Source of the DNA: Acidobacteriota bacterium
GTDB taxonomy: Bacteria > Acidobacteriota > Blastocatellia > Pyrinomonadales > Pyrinomonadaceae
NCBI GenBank assembly: GCA_019242475.1
Contig: JAFAVK010000092.1
Location: 1 to 48,655 of the forward strand
DNA: 48,655 nt
Direction: 5' to 3'
Numbering within the stretch: position 1 is the first letter of the stretch; every line of letters starts with the position of its first letter. The translations under genes were made by a program, and so were the position numbers. Positions 6,645 through 15,140 of this stretch are shown here, one piece after another. Under the pieces are notes generated by a model that saw nothing but the letters and a program-made list of their open reading frames with translations, was not told the DNA's origin and searched no databases.

Positions 6645-8684
6645 TTACCTGTTCGGCGCGCTGGCGCGGATGGTCACCTCGCTGCCGCTCATCAGGTCGA
6701 GGTCTCCGCGGCCCTGGACGTAGACGGAGCCCGCCCCGGCGCCCGCGCCGAGGATGGCGCCGATGGCCGCGCCCTTGCCGCCGCCCGCAATCGCCCCGAT
6801 GATGGCGCCCACGGCCGTGCCGATGGCGGCGCGCTGCGCGGTCTGCGTGCCGCGGCCGTCATCCTCGCGCACCGTGCCCTCGTTGTCCACCTGCACCGTC
6901 CCGCCGCCCTGCGCGCGGACGCTGTCGATGAAGCCCGCGAACTGGTAGGTGCGGCCCTGGTAGCGGATCGTGTCGAAGTTGAGCGACATGTCGGAGCGGC
7001 CCGTGACGCGGCCCGAGCGGTTCGCGCTCGCCACGTGCCCCTCGATCACCGCGCCGTCGAACTGCGCGGGCGCGGTCACGGTCATCGTGAAGCGGTCACC
7101 CGTCTGCACCGTGCGGGTCGAGAGGTCTGTGTCGAGCCGCGCCGTCAGCATCTGCCCGTCGGGGACGATGAACTCGCCCGCGGCCGTGGAGACGTTGCCG
7201 GACTGGTTGTAGCCGGGCGTCGTCCCGTTGTAGACGTTCCACTCGGCCACGTCCGACGTGCGCTCGTAGACGTTCTGCACCGTGAGCGGGTTCGCGCCCA
7301 GGCGCTCGTTCCAGATTTCGCGCGTCACGCGCAGGCGGCGCCCGCCCTCAATCGGGTCGAACGTCACGGTGAAGTCGGTCTCGCGGTTGCCGGTCGAGCG
7401 CACCACGAGGCGGTCGCCCTGAATCGTAGAATCGACGCGCGAGTAGGAGCCGTTCGGCAACTGCTCGCGCGACTCGCCCGCGTTGGCCGTAAACGTCGTC
7501 TGCGGCGCGCGCGAGCTGGCGATGGTCACGCTGTTGCCGTTGCGCTCGATGGCGAGCATCTCGGGCGCGTCGAGCCGGCGCATGAGCTGCTCGCGCACGC
7601 GCGCGCGGTCGGCGTAGGGCAGGTTGCGGACGGCCGTGTCGGCGACCGTGCTCGCGTTGTCGCTCTGCGTCGTGTCGAGGCGGAAGGTGCCGGTCAGGCG
7701 GTTCGCGGCGCGGATGCCTCCGCCGCCGCCGCGGCGCTGGTCGCCGAAGACGTTCGTGTCGGCCGTCGTGTTGTTGCCGTAACCGGGCATCGAGCGCACG
7801 TCCCAGTTCCAAGCCACGCTGTAGGCCGAGGCGAGCTGGTTCAAATCGCCCTTGAGCGTCACCCAGTCGTTCTCAGCCCTCGGCGAGAGCGTCTGGCGGT
7901 TCATGAAGTCGTCAATGTAGGTGGCCTGGCGCAGGACGTTCTCCACGTCGCCGGCCACGGAAGTTTTAGCGTCGAAGCGCGAGCGCAGTGTGCCGGTCGC
8001 GTTCGCGAAGTCGCGCAGGAACTGGTTGATGTTGTCCTCGGCGCGCGTGCCGTCGTAGCGGCTGCGGTCGAGCGCGTTGCCCATGTCGGCGCGGAAGCGG
8101 TCGGCGCCGTTCTCGACGCGGCGGATGATGGCGTCGAGCTGGCGGTCGCCGATGCGGTAGGCGCCGCCCGTCTGGTTGCCGTAGCCGCCGTTACCGGGCC
8201 GGTCGTTGCCGTACGTCGAGCCCGTCTGCCGCGTCCAGTCCCACGTCACGTTGTAGACGCGGGCGAGCTGGTCGAGGTCGGCGCGTAGCGTCGTCCAGTC
8301 GTTCATGGCCTGCATGTCGAGCCGGTTGCGCATCATGAAGTCGTTCAGGAACGCGGCCTGACGCAGGACGTTCTCCACGTCCGAGGCGGCCGCGTTGCGC
8401 GAGTCGAAGCGCGAGCGCAGCGCGGCGGTCGCCGTCCCGAAGTTCTGCACGTAACCGTTGAGCTGGTCTTCGGTGCTCGTGCCGTTCCAGCGGCTGCGGT
8501 CGAGCGCGGCCGAGAAGCTCGAACGGAAGCGGTCGGAGTCGGTCTCGACGCGCCGCAGGGCGTTCTCGACCCGCCGGTCGCTCATGCCATACGGGCGCTG
8601 CGTCTGCGCCTGCGCCGAGGCCAGCCCGAGGCCGAGCATCGCGGCGACGAGCGCCAAAGAGATTGTCTGTCTGATTCTGTTCAT
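6645..8684 (-). CDS. Exported glycine-zipper protein with duplicated N-terminal domain
   Basis: 679 residues from ATG 8684, with GGAGGG eight bases upstream; a start at 8711 would spoil the signal peptide. After the signal peptide (cut near ASAQA) two homologous segments of about 110 residues each (about 35-150 and 180-290) share RRVEN..DRFR..F..ALDRS, SRFD, DVENVLRQA and NDWTTLR/NDWVTLK, so an internal duplication. A middle part is rich in beta strands and polar residues. Near the C-terminus (about 625-660) is a glycine zipper, AIGTAVGAIIGAIAGG, of the YMGG/OmpA-like type that can insert in or span a membrane. Function unknown. It is probably an envelope or extracellular stress/adhesion protein, but this is inference. 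Confidence 0.8.
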   Translation of the reverse strand: MNRIRQTISLALVAAMLGLGLASAQAQTQRPYGMSDRRVENALRRVETDSDRFRSSFSAALDRSRWNGTSTEDQLNGYVQNFGTATAALRSRFDSRNAAASDVENVLRQAAFLNDFMMRNRLDMQAMNDWTTLRADLDQLARVYNVTWDWTRQTGSTYGNDRPGNGGYGNQTGGAYRIGDRQLDAIIRRVENGADRFRADMGNALDRSRYDGTRAEDNINQFLRDFANATGTLRSRFDAKTSVAGDVENVLRQATYIDDFMNRQTLSPRAENDWVTLKGDLNQLASAYSVAWNWDVRSMPGYGNNTTADTNVFGDQRRGGGGGIRAANRLTGTFRLDTTQSDNASTVADTAVRNLPYADRARVREQLMRRLDAPEMLAIERNGNSVTIASSRAPQTTFTANAGESREQLPNGSYSRVDSTIQGDRLVVRSTGNRETDFTVTFDPIEGGRRLRVTREIWNERLGANPLTVQNVYERTSDVAEWNVYNGTTPGYNQSGNVSTAAGEFIVPDGQMLTARLDTDLSTRTVQTGDRFTMTVTAPAQFDGAVIEGHVASANRSGRVTGRSDMSLNFDTIRYQGRTYQFAGFIDSVRAQGGGTVQVDNEGTVREDDGRGTQTAQRAAIGTAVGAIIGAIAGGGKGAAIGAILGAGAGAGSVYVQGRGDLDLMSGSEVTIRASAPNR

Positions 8685-9003
8685 CGCTCTTCCCTCCAAA
8701 TGTTGCTTCACAATTCCGGATTCAGAAAGTTAGGCGAGGCGCCCGCGCCGTCTGTAAAGACAGCGCTGCCCCCTGCTCCACAGATGTACGGGGAGAAGCG
8801 TTGGAAACCGGAGAGACATACGCTTCGAGCAAGGATTCACCTGGCCTGAATTAAGCAACCACCGTGCCCCTGAATGCGCGCTCAGTTACAACAAATAGGC
8901 AACATTCAGGCGGCTTTTCTGTACTGAACCTGACGCCGATGTTCGGGTAACGTACAACGATGCGGGGCGTGTTATCCTTGCCGAAAAGGGAGGCTCAAAG
9001 TTC
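8685..9003. other. Divergent intergenic region with one inverted repeat
   Basis: 319 bases between two divergent genes. The only structure I see is CCTGAATG (8869-8876) and CATTCAGG (8903-8910), an 8-bp perfect inverted repeat with a 26-base loop followed by GGCTTTTCT. A TTATCC-like -10 for the OsmC gene lies near 8971 without a clear -35. No ORF or RNA gene recognised. Confidence 0.4.
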
Positions 9004-9432
9004 ATGGACAACGGCGGGGCGAAGGCGGTCATCCACTCGGCGGGCGACGGCCTCTTCATAGGGATTTCGCCGAGCGGCCACTCGCAGGTGATTGAAACGA
9101 ATCACGAGCGCGACAGCGCCGCGACGCCGATGGAGATACTGCTGCTCGCGCTCGGCGGCTGCACGGCCGTGGACGTGGTCTCGATCTTGAAGAAGAAGCG
9201 GGAACGCGTGACGGCCTACCGCGTCGAGGTGAGCGGCACGCGCCGCGACGAACACCCGCGCGCCTACACGCGCATGGAGGTGCGGCACGTCGTGACGGGA
9301 AAGGGCGTCTCGGAGAAGGCGGTGGCGCAGGCCGTCGAGCTGTCCGAGACGAAGTATTGCAGCGTCGCGGCGACGCTCCGGCCCGGCGTCGAGATCGTGA
9401 CGAGCTATGAGATCATCGAAGACGGCGAGTGA
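9004..9432 (+). CDS. OsmC family peroxidase-like protein
   Basis: 142 residues, ATG 9004 with GGGAGG ten bases upstream. The two redox cysteines of the OsmC/Ohr fold are present: C53 in LGGCTAVDVV and C119 in ETKYCSVAATL. The spacing and the TPMEILLLALGGC motif fit the OsmC/YhfA branch rather than Ohr. The family reduces organic hydroperoxides with a dihydrolipoyl or thiol donor in the cytoplasm. The stop overlaps a GTG of the downstream transglycosylase frame, but the better start for that gene is 54 bases further on. Confidence 0.92.
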   Translation: MDNGGAKAVIHSAGDGLFIGISPSGHSQVIETNHERDSAATPMEILLLALGGCTAVDVVSILKKKRERVTAYRVEVSGTRRDEHPRAYTRMEVRHVVTGKGVSEKAVAQAVELSETKYCSVAATLRPGVEIVTSYEIIEDGE

Positions 9433-9445
9433 CGGCGCGAGTAAA

Positions 9446-9477
9446 GATTTCAACTTTGAAATTTCAAATTTCAAATC
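9446..9477. repeat. TTTGAAA/TTTCAAA heptamer run
   Basis: Four to five consecutive 7-base steps (ATTTCAA, CTTTGAA, ATTTCAA, ATTTCAA) between the OsmC stop and the transglycosylase start. Same sequence family as 2176, 5914 and 17442; here between genes in the same direction rather than convergent ones. Confidence 0.7.
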
Positions 9478-9485
9478 ATTCAGGC

Positions 9486-11018
9486 ATGGGTCTTAGACGC
9501 AGGTTGAGAATGGCACTCTTCATCCAACAGGTTCTCGTCTGCGCGGCCTCGCTGCTGCTCGCGCTCTCGTGCGCGCGCGTCGAGCCGGCCGCGCACGACG
9601 CCAACAACGCGGTCGGCGACTCGCCCGACGCGCCCTCGCTCTCGGCCGCGGAGCCCTTCGCGCTCGCGCCCGAAGACCAGACCGAGGACGCGCTCAACAA
9701 CGTCCGCCGCGCCGACGAGGAGGCGCGCGCCGGCGGCAACGCAGTCGCGCAGCTCACGCCCGCCGAGCACATGCGCCGCGCGGCCATCTACCAGGCCAAC
9801 CGCGCCTTCGAGGAGGCCCGCGCGCACTGGCGCGCGCTCATCGAGCGCTACCCCACGGACGGCAACGTCCCCGCCGCGTACTTCGGCATCGGCCGCACGC
9901 TCTTCCAGGAGCGCCGCTACGAGGAGGCGCTGCCCGTCTTCCAACAGCTCGGCGACAAGTATTCGACGACGCCCGCCGGCCGCGACGGCTTCTACTACGT
10001 CGCCGCGACCCTGCTGCGCCTCAGCCGCCCCGGCGACGCCGCCGCGCGCTACGCCGAATACGTCGAGCGCTTCCCGAACGGCGAGCGCATCGAGAACGCC
10101 TACCTCAACATCATCGACTCGCTCCGCGAGGCCGGCCGGCCCGACGACGCCCTGCCCTGGATCGACCGCACGCGCGCGCGCTTCAAAGGCACGGCCTCGG
10201 ACGTGGCCGCCCTCTTCGCGCGCCTGCGCCTCGACGTCGGGCGCAGCGACTGGGCCTCGGCCCTCAGCACGAGCGACGAGCTGGGCCGCACGACGCTGCC
10301 GAAAGCCTCGAACACGACGCCGGCGGAGGTTGCATACCTGCGCGCCTTCAGCCTTGAGATGTCGGGCCGGAAGGACGAGGCGGTCAAGGCTTACCTCGGC
10401 ATCGCGGACTCGGCCGGCTCTTACTACGGGTGGATGGCGAACTCGCGTTTGCAGAAGCTGGGGAGTGAGGCGAAGGCGGCGGCCGCGGCGCGCGAGGCGC
10501 GCGTGGCGGCGGAGGTGAAGCGCGCGGCGGGCGACTTCCCCGCCCCTTTCGCCGACGTGCTCGTGCGCGCGTCGAAGCAGCAGAAGATCGACCCGCGCTT
10601 CGTGCTCTCCATCATGCGGCAGGAGAGCGGCTACCGTCCGCGCGCCAAGTCGGCCGCGGGCGCGCGCGGGCTCCTCCAGATGACGCCCGACCAGGCGGCG
10701 AAGTACGCGCCCGCGGTCAAGCTCCAGAACGTGACCGAGGACGATTTGTTCAAGCCCGAGGTCAACATCCTCCTCGGGGGCGCCTACCTCGGCGAGCTGT
10801 TCAGGATGTTCCCGAACCTGCCCGAGGCGGTCGCGGCCTCCTACAACGGCGGCGAGGACAACGTCGCGCGCTGGGTCGTCCGCGCCGTGCACAAAGACCC
10901 CGGCGTCTTCACCTCGGAGGTCGGCTTCAACGAGTCGAAGGACTACGTCAACCGCGTCATGGCTAACTACCGCGCCTACAAAATCCTCTACACCGAAGAC
11001 CTCAAGTCGCGGCGTTAG
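9486..11018 (+). CDS. TPR-containing soluble lytic transglycosylase (SLT family)
   Basis: 510 residues from ATG 9486. A GTG at 9429 would overlap the OsmC stop but would translate the intergenic heptamer run, so I reject it. The N-terminus is a signal sequence ending LALSC (C29), possibly a lipoprotein although the lipobox is imperfect. Residues about 85-330 are TPR-like helical repeats as in Slt70. The catalytic goose-lysozyme-like domain follows: E380 in IMRQESGYRP is the expected acid, then AAGARGLLQMTP, and AASYNGGEDN. It should cleave the MurNAc-GlcNAc bond of peptidoglycan to give 1,6-anhydro products in the periplasm. Ends before a perfect 21-bp inverted repeat. Confidence 0.9.
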   Translation: MGLRRRLRMALFIQQVLVCAASLLLALSCARVEPAAHDANNAVGDSPDAPSLSAAEPFALAPEDQTEDALNNVRRADEEARAGGNAVAQLTPAEHMRRAAIYQANRAFEEARAHWRALIERYPTDGNVPAAYFGIGRTLFQERRYEEALPVFQQLGDKYSTTPAGRDGFYYVAATLLRLSRPGDAAARYAEYVERFPNGERIENAYLNIIDSLREAGRPDDALPWIDRTRARFKGTASDVAALFARLRLDVGRSDWASALSTSDELGRTTLPKASNTTPAEVAYLRAFSLEMSGRKDEAVKAYLGIADSAGSYYGWMANSRLQKLGSEAKAAAAAREARVAAEVKRAAGDFPAPFADVLVRASKQQKIDPRFVLSIMRQESGYRPRAKSAAGARGLLQMTPDQAAKYAPAVKLQNVTEDDLFKPEVNILLGGAYLGELFRMFPNLPEAVAASYNGGEDNVARWVVRAVHKDPGVFTSEVGFNESKDYVNRVMANYRAYKILYTEDLKSRR

Positions 11019-11052
11019 TCCTTCCATCTGTCGTTTGAGTTTGACGATTTAA

Positions 11053-11117
11053 CACAGAGGCACAGAGACACAGTTTTAAGGTTATAGCCCAACGAGCTGT
11101 GTCTCTGTGCCTCTGTG
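11053..11117. repeat. Perfect 21-bp inverted repeat of ACAGAG-type heptamers
   Basis: Arm 11053-11073 (ACACAGAGGCACAGAGACA-like) and its exact reverse complement 11097-11117 enclose a 23-base AT-rich loop. Flanking bases extend the pairing imperfectly. It lies between the convergent transglycosylase and the Cys-rich protein gene. The arm is three near-identical 7-base steps. A bidirectional transcription barrier is plausible. Confidence 0.85.
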
Positions 11118-11139
11118 TCTCTGTGTTGAAGAGCCTACG

Positions 11140-11655
11140 TCACCGCGCCCGCCGAGGGCGCTCGACGAGCACGGCCTGCCCCATCATCACATGCGGAACA
11201 AGCTTCCCCACGGAGACTTCTACTTCTTCGGCGGCGTCCAAAGGATTCACAGGCGGCATCGGCGGCGCGGGCACGGCCGACTCTTCCATGACGGAGGGCG
11301 AGAGCGTGCGCTCGACGCCGAGGTTGAGCCCGAGCGCGGCGAAGAAGCCGAGCACGGCCGTCAACGTCGCGGTCGCGGCGTGCGCGGCGCGGCGCTTGAG
11401 CGCGCTCAGGCCGACGGGGCAGTTGCGCGTCAGGATCGTCCCGTCGGCGCGCCGGTAGAAGCGCACGCAGAGGCGACCCTCCGCACTCGTGACGAGCGCC
11501 TCGGCCTCGCGCCGGGTCATCCCCGAGAGGTTGTATACGTGCAGGCTGCATCGGTTGCAGTAGCGCATGCGCTCGTCGCCGACCATCTTCGACCAGTCGG
11601 CCGGGCACGGCGCGGCCACCTTCACGCGTTCGAGCGGGTTCGTGTACGTCGGCAT
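11140..11655 (-). CDS. Cys-rich protein with one membrane helix, unknown function
   Basis: 171 residues; GGAGGAGG seven bases before ATG 11655 fixes the start. The first 85 residues form a conserved-looking module with five cysteines: C17 (APCPADW), C33 and C36 (RYCNRCSLHVYNLS), C63 (RLCVRFYRR) and C79 (TRNCPVG). These could form a zinc site. A hydrophobic helix follows at about 92-113, then a Pro-rich, acidic tail of about 55 residues. There is no signal peptide, so the Cys module is probably cytoplasmic. I have seen this pattern in uncharacterised acidobacterial proteins but know no function. Downstream of the exported 284-residue gene on the same strand, 65 bases apart. Confidence 0.7.
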   Translation of the reverse strand: MPTYTNPLERVKVAAPCPADWSKMVGDERMRYCNRCSLHVYNLSGMTRREAEALVTSAEGRLCVRFYRRADGTILTRNCPVGLSALKRRAAHAATATLTAVLGFFAALGLNLGVERTLSPSVMEESAVPAPPMPPVNPLDAAEEVEVSVGKLVPHVMMGQAVLVERPRRAR

Positions 11656-11720
11656 CAGACCTCCTCCGGCGGCGGGTATGCCACTTTAGACGCCCTCCGC
11701 CCCACGACGTTCCTTAATTT

Positions 11721-12575
11721 TCAGAAGCGCGGCTCGGGGCAGTAGGCGGGCTCCTCGAAGCCGCGCGCGCGCTCGCGCCGGCGGAGCGCGCCGTCGTCGC
11801 GCCAGGGGCGCGGCAGCAGCCCGAGCCGCACGAGCGCGTCGCGGTACTCGTAGCGCACGGTCAACTCGGCCGCGGCTGTGCGTTCGAGCGGCATCTGTAT
11901 CCACGTCACGTCGTGCCCGACTGAGCGGCCGATGCCGGTCGCCGCGTAGTCGTCATCGGGCGGGGCCGCCGCCACCGACGCGCTCCCTCTCGCACTACGC
12001 CCGGTGCCCTCCGCGCGCGAATCTTTCTCCTTCGGCGCCTCCGAGCGGTCGCGCGGCCGGACGGGTTCGTCGTTGTCGTACGGCGGCGTGACCGGGTAGG
12101 GGCGCGGCGTGCTCTCGCGGAAGAAGACGGCGGTGATGACGCCGAGGTCTGAGGTGCGACCCATTCGCGCGGCGTAGGAGTCGCGCTCGGTCGTGAAGTA
12201 GAAGCGGCGCGCGCGGCTCGAAGACATCTGCCAGCCCGAGATGCGGATGGTGCCGTAGGGCTCGATGACCCACTTGCTCGAATCCCAGGCGGACGTGCGG
12301 CGCGCGTCGATGGTGTTGAGGCCGTCCACCGAGAGCGCGACGGCCACGCGCACGGGCAGAGGGTTGCGCAGGAGCAGCTCGTACTCCGCCCCCTCGCGCG
12401 CCTCGACGTAGCGCCGCCCGCGCCCGTAGAGGGCTTCGAGCGGCGAGCCCCCGACCAGCACCTCCACGCCGAACGAGCCGTACTGCGGCCGCACCACGTG
12501 CCCCTCCTGCGCCGCGGCCGCCCCCGCGAGCAGCAGCAACGAACCGACCAACGAAATCGCGCGCGTCCTGAACAT
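11721..12575 (-). CDS. Exported protein of unknown function (SVDGLNTID family)
   Basis: 284 residues; GGAGGAGGGAG seven bases upstream sets the start at 12575. Signal peptide with cut after AAAA. The core (about 30-165) carries VEVLVGG, YVEAREGAEYELLLRNP, VAVALSVDGLNTIDARRTSA, WVIEPY, ISGWQ, RRFYFTTERDSYAARMG and ITAVFFRE. This is a beta-rich module found in several proteobacterial and acidobacterial exported proteins of unknown role. A Pro/Arg/Glu-rich linker and a basic tail follow. It lies 78 bases downstream of the VKOR gene and may share its transcript, hinting at an extracytoplasmic protein, but only one Cys is present near the C-terminus. Confidence 0.75.
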   Translation of the reverse strand: MFRTRAISLVGSLLLLAGAAAAQEGHVVRPQYGSFGVEVLVGGSPLEALYGRGRRYVEAREGAEYELLLRNPLPVRVAVALSVDGLNTIDARRTSAWDSSKWVIEPYGTIRISGWQMSSSRARRFYFTTERDSYAARMGRTSDLGVITAVFFRESTPRPYPVTPPYDNDEPVRPRDRSEAPKEKDSRAEGTGRSARGSASVAAAPPDDDYAATGIGRSVGHDVTWIQMPLERTAAAELTVRYEYRDALVRLGLLPRPWRDDGALRRRERARGFEEPAYCPEPRF

Positions 12576-12653
12576 AAAGCTCCCTCCTCCGGTCAGACTT
12601 CCACACGGAAGGAACGGCGGGGGCGAAGGCTTCTTGCGCGAGGAGAACTGAGA

Positions 12654-13139
12654 TTACGCCAGACGATTCCTCGACCCCAGGAATCTGCGGGCGAGGACGA
12701 GGAGCGTGAGCACGGTCGTGACGGTGGCGGAGATGAGGCAGTAGGTGCAGAAGGCTTTGATGACGAAGGCTTGGAGGTAGAGGAACCAGAGCGTGGCGAG
12801 GAACATGACGGCGACGAGCGGCGCGAGGAGTTTGCGCGCGCCGTCGTAGCCGAAGGCGGCGAGCGTCGCCAGGGAGAAGACGGCGAAGTAGGCCAGCGCG
12901 CCGACCGCCGCGACGGGCACGCCGGCCGCGACCGTCGCGTAGCTGCTCTGCAAGACCTCGTCGCAGCCCGAGACGACCATGCAGCGGACGCTCTGGCCCG
13001 TCAGGTGCTCGACCGTCAGGTAGGTCGCGTCCGCCACGCCGGCGAGCGCGACGAGCGCGACCGCCGCGTCCCACGCGCGGCCGCGCCCGCCCTCTTCAAT
13101 CGCTTCGCTGCTCATCGTCTGCACGGGCGGCCGGCTCAC
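12654..13139 (-). CDS. Vitamin K epoxide reductase (VKOR) family disulfide-generating membrane protein
   Basis: 161 residues from GTG 13139, which overlaps the TGA of the DsbA-like gene as GTGA, typical of translational coupling. An ATG at 13115 is the alternative and neither has a strong ribosome site. Four predicted helices carry the full VKOR cysteine set: loop pair C53 and C59 (VRCMVVSGCDEV), a conserved Ser in QSSYATVAGVP context, and the active CxxC C131-C134 (AFCTYCLIS). It replaces DsbB in many bacteria, passing electrons from periplasmic thiol oxidants to quinone. The partner is evidently the upstream thioredoxin-fold gene. Confidence 0.92.
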   Translation of the reverse strand: MSRPPVQTMSSEAIEEGGRGRAWDAAVALVALAGVADATYLTVEHLTGQSVRCMVVSGCDEVLQSSYATVAAGVPVAAVGALAYFAVFSLATLAAFGYDGARKLLAPLVAVMFLATLWFLYLQAFVIKAFCTYCLISATVTTVLTLLVLARRFLGSRNRLA

Positions 13140-13906
13140 TTGAGCGCCGCGTCGATCTCGTGCCGCAGGTCGTCCTCGGTGACGAGCTTGCCGGGCACCA
13201 GCTCGCGCCCGTTGAGGTAGACGGTCGGCGTGCCCTTCACGCCGAGCGAGTTGCCGCGCAGGAGGTCTGACTTGATGCGCTCGGCCAGGTCTTGCCGCTC
13301 CATGTCGGCCTTAAACTTCTGCATGTCGAGCCCGATCCGGGTCGCGTAGGAGTCGAACTGCACGCGCGGCTCCATCGCGTCGCTCCACTCCTTCTGGTTG
13401 TCGTAGAGCAGGTCGTGCATCTCCCAGAACTTGCCCTGCTGGCCGGCGGCCTCGGCGGCGCGCGCCGCGAGGAACGCGTACTTGTGCATCTGGAGCGGGA
13501 AGTTGCGGAAGACGAAGTTGACGCGGGAGTCGTAGTCCTTCATCACGCGGCGCAGGCCCGGCTCCAGCGCGCCGCAGGCGGGGCACTGGAAGTCGCTGAA
13601 CTCTTCGACCGTGACGCGGGCGGTCGGCATGCCGCGCGTGTAGGGGTTGGACGCGCCGGGCTGCACCGGCATCCTCTGGGTCGGGCTCGTGCCGGTGTTC
13701 TGCGCGGGCGGGCCGTTGCTGGCCGACTGGCGCGACATCAGCAAGACCGCGGCGGTGACGGCGACGAGCACGACGCCGATGATGACGAAGGGGAGCGGGC
13801 TTTTCGACTTTGCGGGAACGTTCTTGGGGTTGCGACTCATTCGGGTAGCTACCGTCCGGGAAATATTTTGCGGGGCGGGACTCGGGCCGCCCCGGGACGC
13901 CGACAT
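13136..13906 (-). CDS. Membrane-anchored DsbA-like thioredoxin-fold oxidoreductase
   Basis: 256 residues from ATG 13906, which has AGGTG six bases upstream. ATG 13840 (MSRNPKN) is nearer the membrane helix and could also be the start. One anchor helix (about 39-57), a Pro/Gly/Thr linker, then a DsbA-type domain: strand VTVEEFSDFQCPACG with active-site C108-P-A-C111, an inserted helical domain, and the cis-Pro loop KGTPTVYLNG. This is the Thioredoxin_4/DsbA-com1 subgroup, oxidising cysteines in the periplasm. Coupled to VKOR, which should reoxidise it. Divergent from the methyltransferase gene. Confidence 0.92.
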   Translation of the reverse strand: MSASRGGPSPAPQNISRTVATRMSRNPKNVPAKSKSPLPFVIIGVVLVAVTAAVLLMSRQSASNGPPAQNTGTSPTQRMPVQPGASNPYTRGMPTARVTVEEFSDFQCPACGALEPGLRRVMKDYDSRVNFVFRNFPLQMHKYAFLAARAAEAAGQQGKFWEMHDLLYDNQKEWSDAMEPRVQFDSYATRIGLDMQKFKADMERQDLAERIKSDLLRGNSLGVKGTPTVYLNGRELVPGKLVTEDDLRHEIDAALK

Positions 13907-14042
13907 GGTAACACCTGCCCCCCCGCCAGCCGAAACCGGCGCTTAGAAAAAGCCGACACTTGTGTTAACTTTTGCGAACCCGCCCCCGGATGCTTGACGA
14001 GCGTAGTCCAGGAGACATTCAGGCCGAGACCAGAGGAGACGC

Positions 14043-14699
14043 ATGAGCCTGCACGAGGCGACAACCACTAGGCTGCCCGAAGACCCGGTCTCGATCTACG
14101 ACCGCTTCACGAACCTCTACGACCTGATGTTCCGGGTCAACGGCTACGGCCGCTCGGTCGAGCGCTACCTGCGCGAGAACCCTCTGCCGCTGCCGGCGGG
14201 GGCGCGCGTGCTCGACGCGGGCTGCGGGACGGGGCTGCTCACGCTCGCCTTCCTGCGCGTGCACGAGCGGCCGGCGGAGGTCGCCTCAATCGACCTCTCC
14301 CTGCGCTCGCTCCAGACGGCGCGCCGCGCGGTGCAGAAGCTCCCGAAGGGGCCGCGCCGCCGGGTCGCCTTCGCGCAGTCGAACGCGCTCGCGCTCCCCT
14401 TCGCCGACGAGGCTTTCGACCTGGTGCTGACGAGCGGCGTGCTCGAATACCTCCCGCTGCGCGAGGGGCTCGGCGAGCTGGCGCGCGTGCTCGCGCCCGG
14501 CGGCCGCCTGCTCTTCGTCCCCGTCCGCCCGTCGCCCATGACGCGCCTGCTCGAAGTCATGTTCCGCTTCAAGGCGCACCCGCCCCTCGAAGTCGAAGCG
14601 GAGACCCGACGCTTCTTCCGCGTCCTCGACCACCACCACTTCCCGTCCTTCGAGCCCATCGGCTGGACGAAATCGCTCGTCCTCGCACAAAAGCCTTGA
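14043..14699 (+). CDS. Class I SAM-dependent methyltransferase
   Basis: 218 residues; GAGGAGA four bases before ATG 14043. Rossmann methyltransferase motifs: I, VLDAGCGTGLL (about 57-67); acidic end of strand 2 in VASIDLS; motif II/III FAQSNALALPFADEAFDLVLTSG; then LGELARVLAPGGRLLFV. The ending (KAHPPLEVEAETRRFFRVL..HHFPSFEPIGWTKSLVL) resembles the UbiE/MenG-like Methyltransf_11 group. The substrate cannot be told. It stands alone, divergent from the dsbA-like gene and followed by the 21-bp repeat array. Confidence 0.85.
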   Translation: MSLHEATTTRLPEDPVSIYDRFTNLYDLMFRVNGYGRSVERYLRENPLPLPAGARVLDAGCGTGLLTLAFLRVHERPAEVASIDLSLRSLQTARRAVQKLPKGPRRRVAFAQSNALALPFADEAFDLVLTSGVLEYLPLREGLGELARVLAPGGRLLFVPVRPSPMTRLLEVMFRFKAHPPLEVEAETRRFFRVLDHHHFPSFEPIGWTKSLVLAQKP

Positions 14700-14770
14700 G
14701 GCCGTCAGGCGCCTCATTTACGGCTCTCAGGCCAAAATTCAACCTTTTTGCTCGAAAGTTGGGCCTCCGA

Positions 14771-15080
14771 GGCTCAACATTCCGGTTCAGAACCGGAACA
14801 TTTCGGTTCTGAACAGGAATATTCCGGTTCAGAACCGAAACATTTCGGTTCTGAACAGGAAAGTTTCTCTTCGGAACCGAAATGTTCCGGTTCGGAACTG
14901 AAATATTTGTGTTTGGAACCGAAATGTTTCTGTTCCGAACCGGAAAGTTTCTGTTCTGAACTGAAATGTTCCTCTTCGGAACCGAAATGTTTCGGTTCTG
15001 AACCGGAATGTTTCTCTTCGGAACAGGAATGTTCCTGTTCCGAAGCCCAATATTGCGGTAAAAAGGCGGAAAGTTGAGCC
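14771..15080. repeat. 21-bp tandem array with internal dyads, bounded by inverted ends (array 2)
   Basis: Thirteen to fourteen consecutive units of exactly 21 bases from 14777 (consensus like ATGTTTCGGTTCTGAACCGGA). Each has a central dyad; unit 1 contains the perfect palindrome CCGGTTC-A-GAACCGG. The outer ends are inverted copies: GGCTCAACATTCCG (14771-14784) and CGGAAAGTTGAGCC (15067-15080), 13 of 14 matching. Because the period is a multiple of three, open frames with heptapeptide repeats run through it on both strands. The minus-strand frame also runs into the methyltransferase gene, so I do not call a protein. It fills most of the 441-base gap between the methyltransferase and the hydrolase. 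Confidence 0.92.
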
Positions 15081-15140
15081 TTGGGATTCGAACGCCGGGG
15101 AAATTGACAGCGGTTTGCAGTCGGGCGAGACCGCTGTCAA

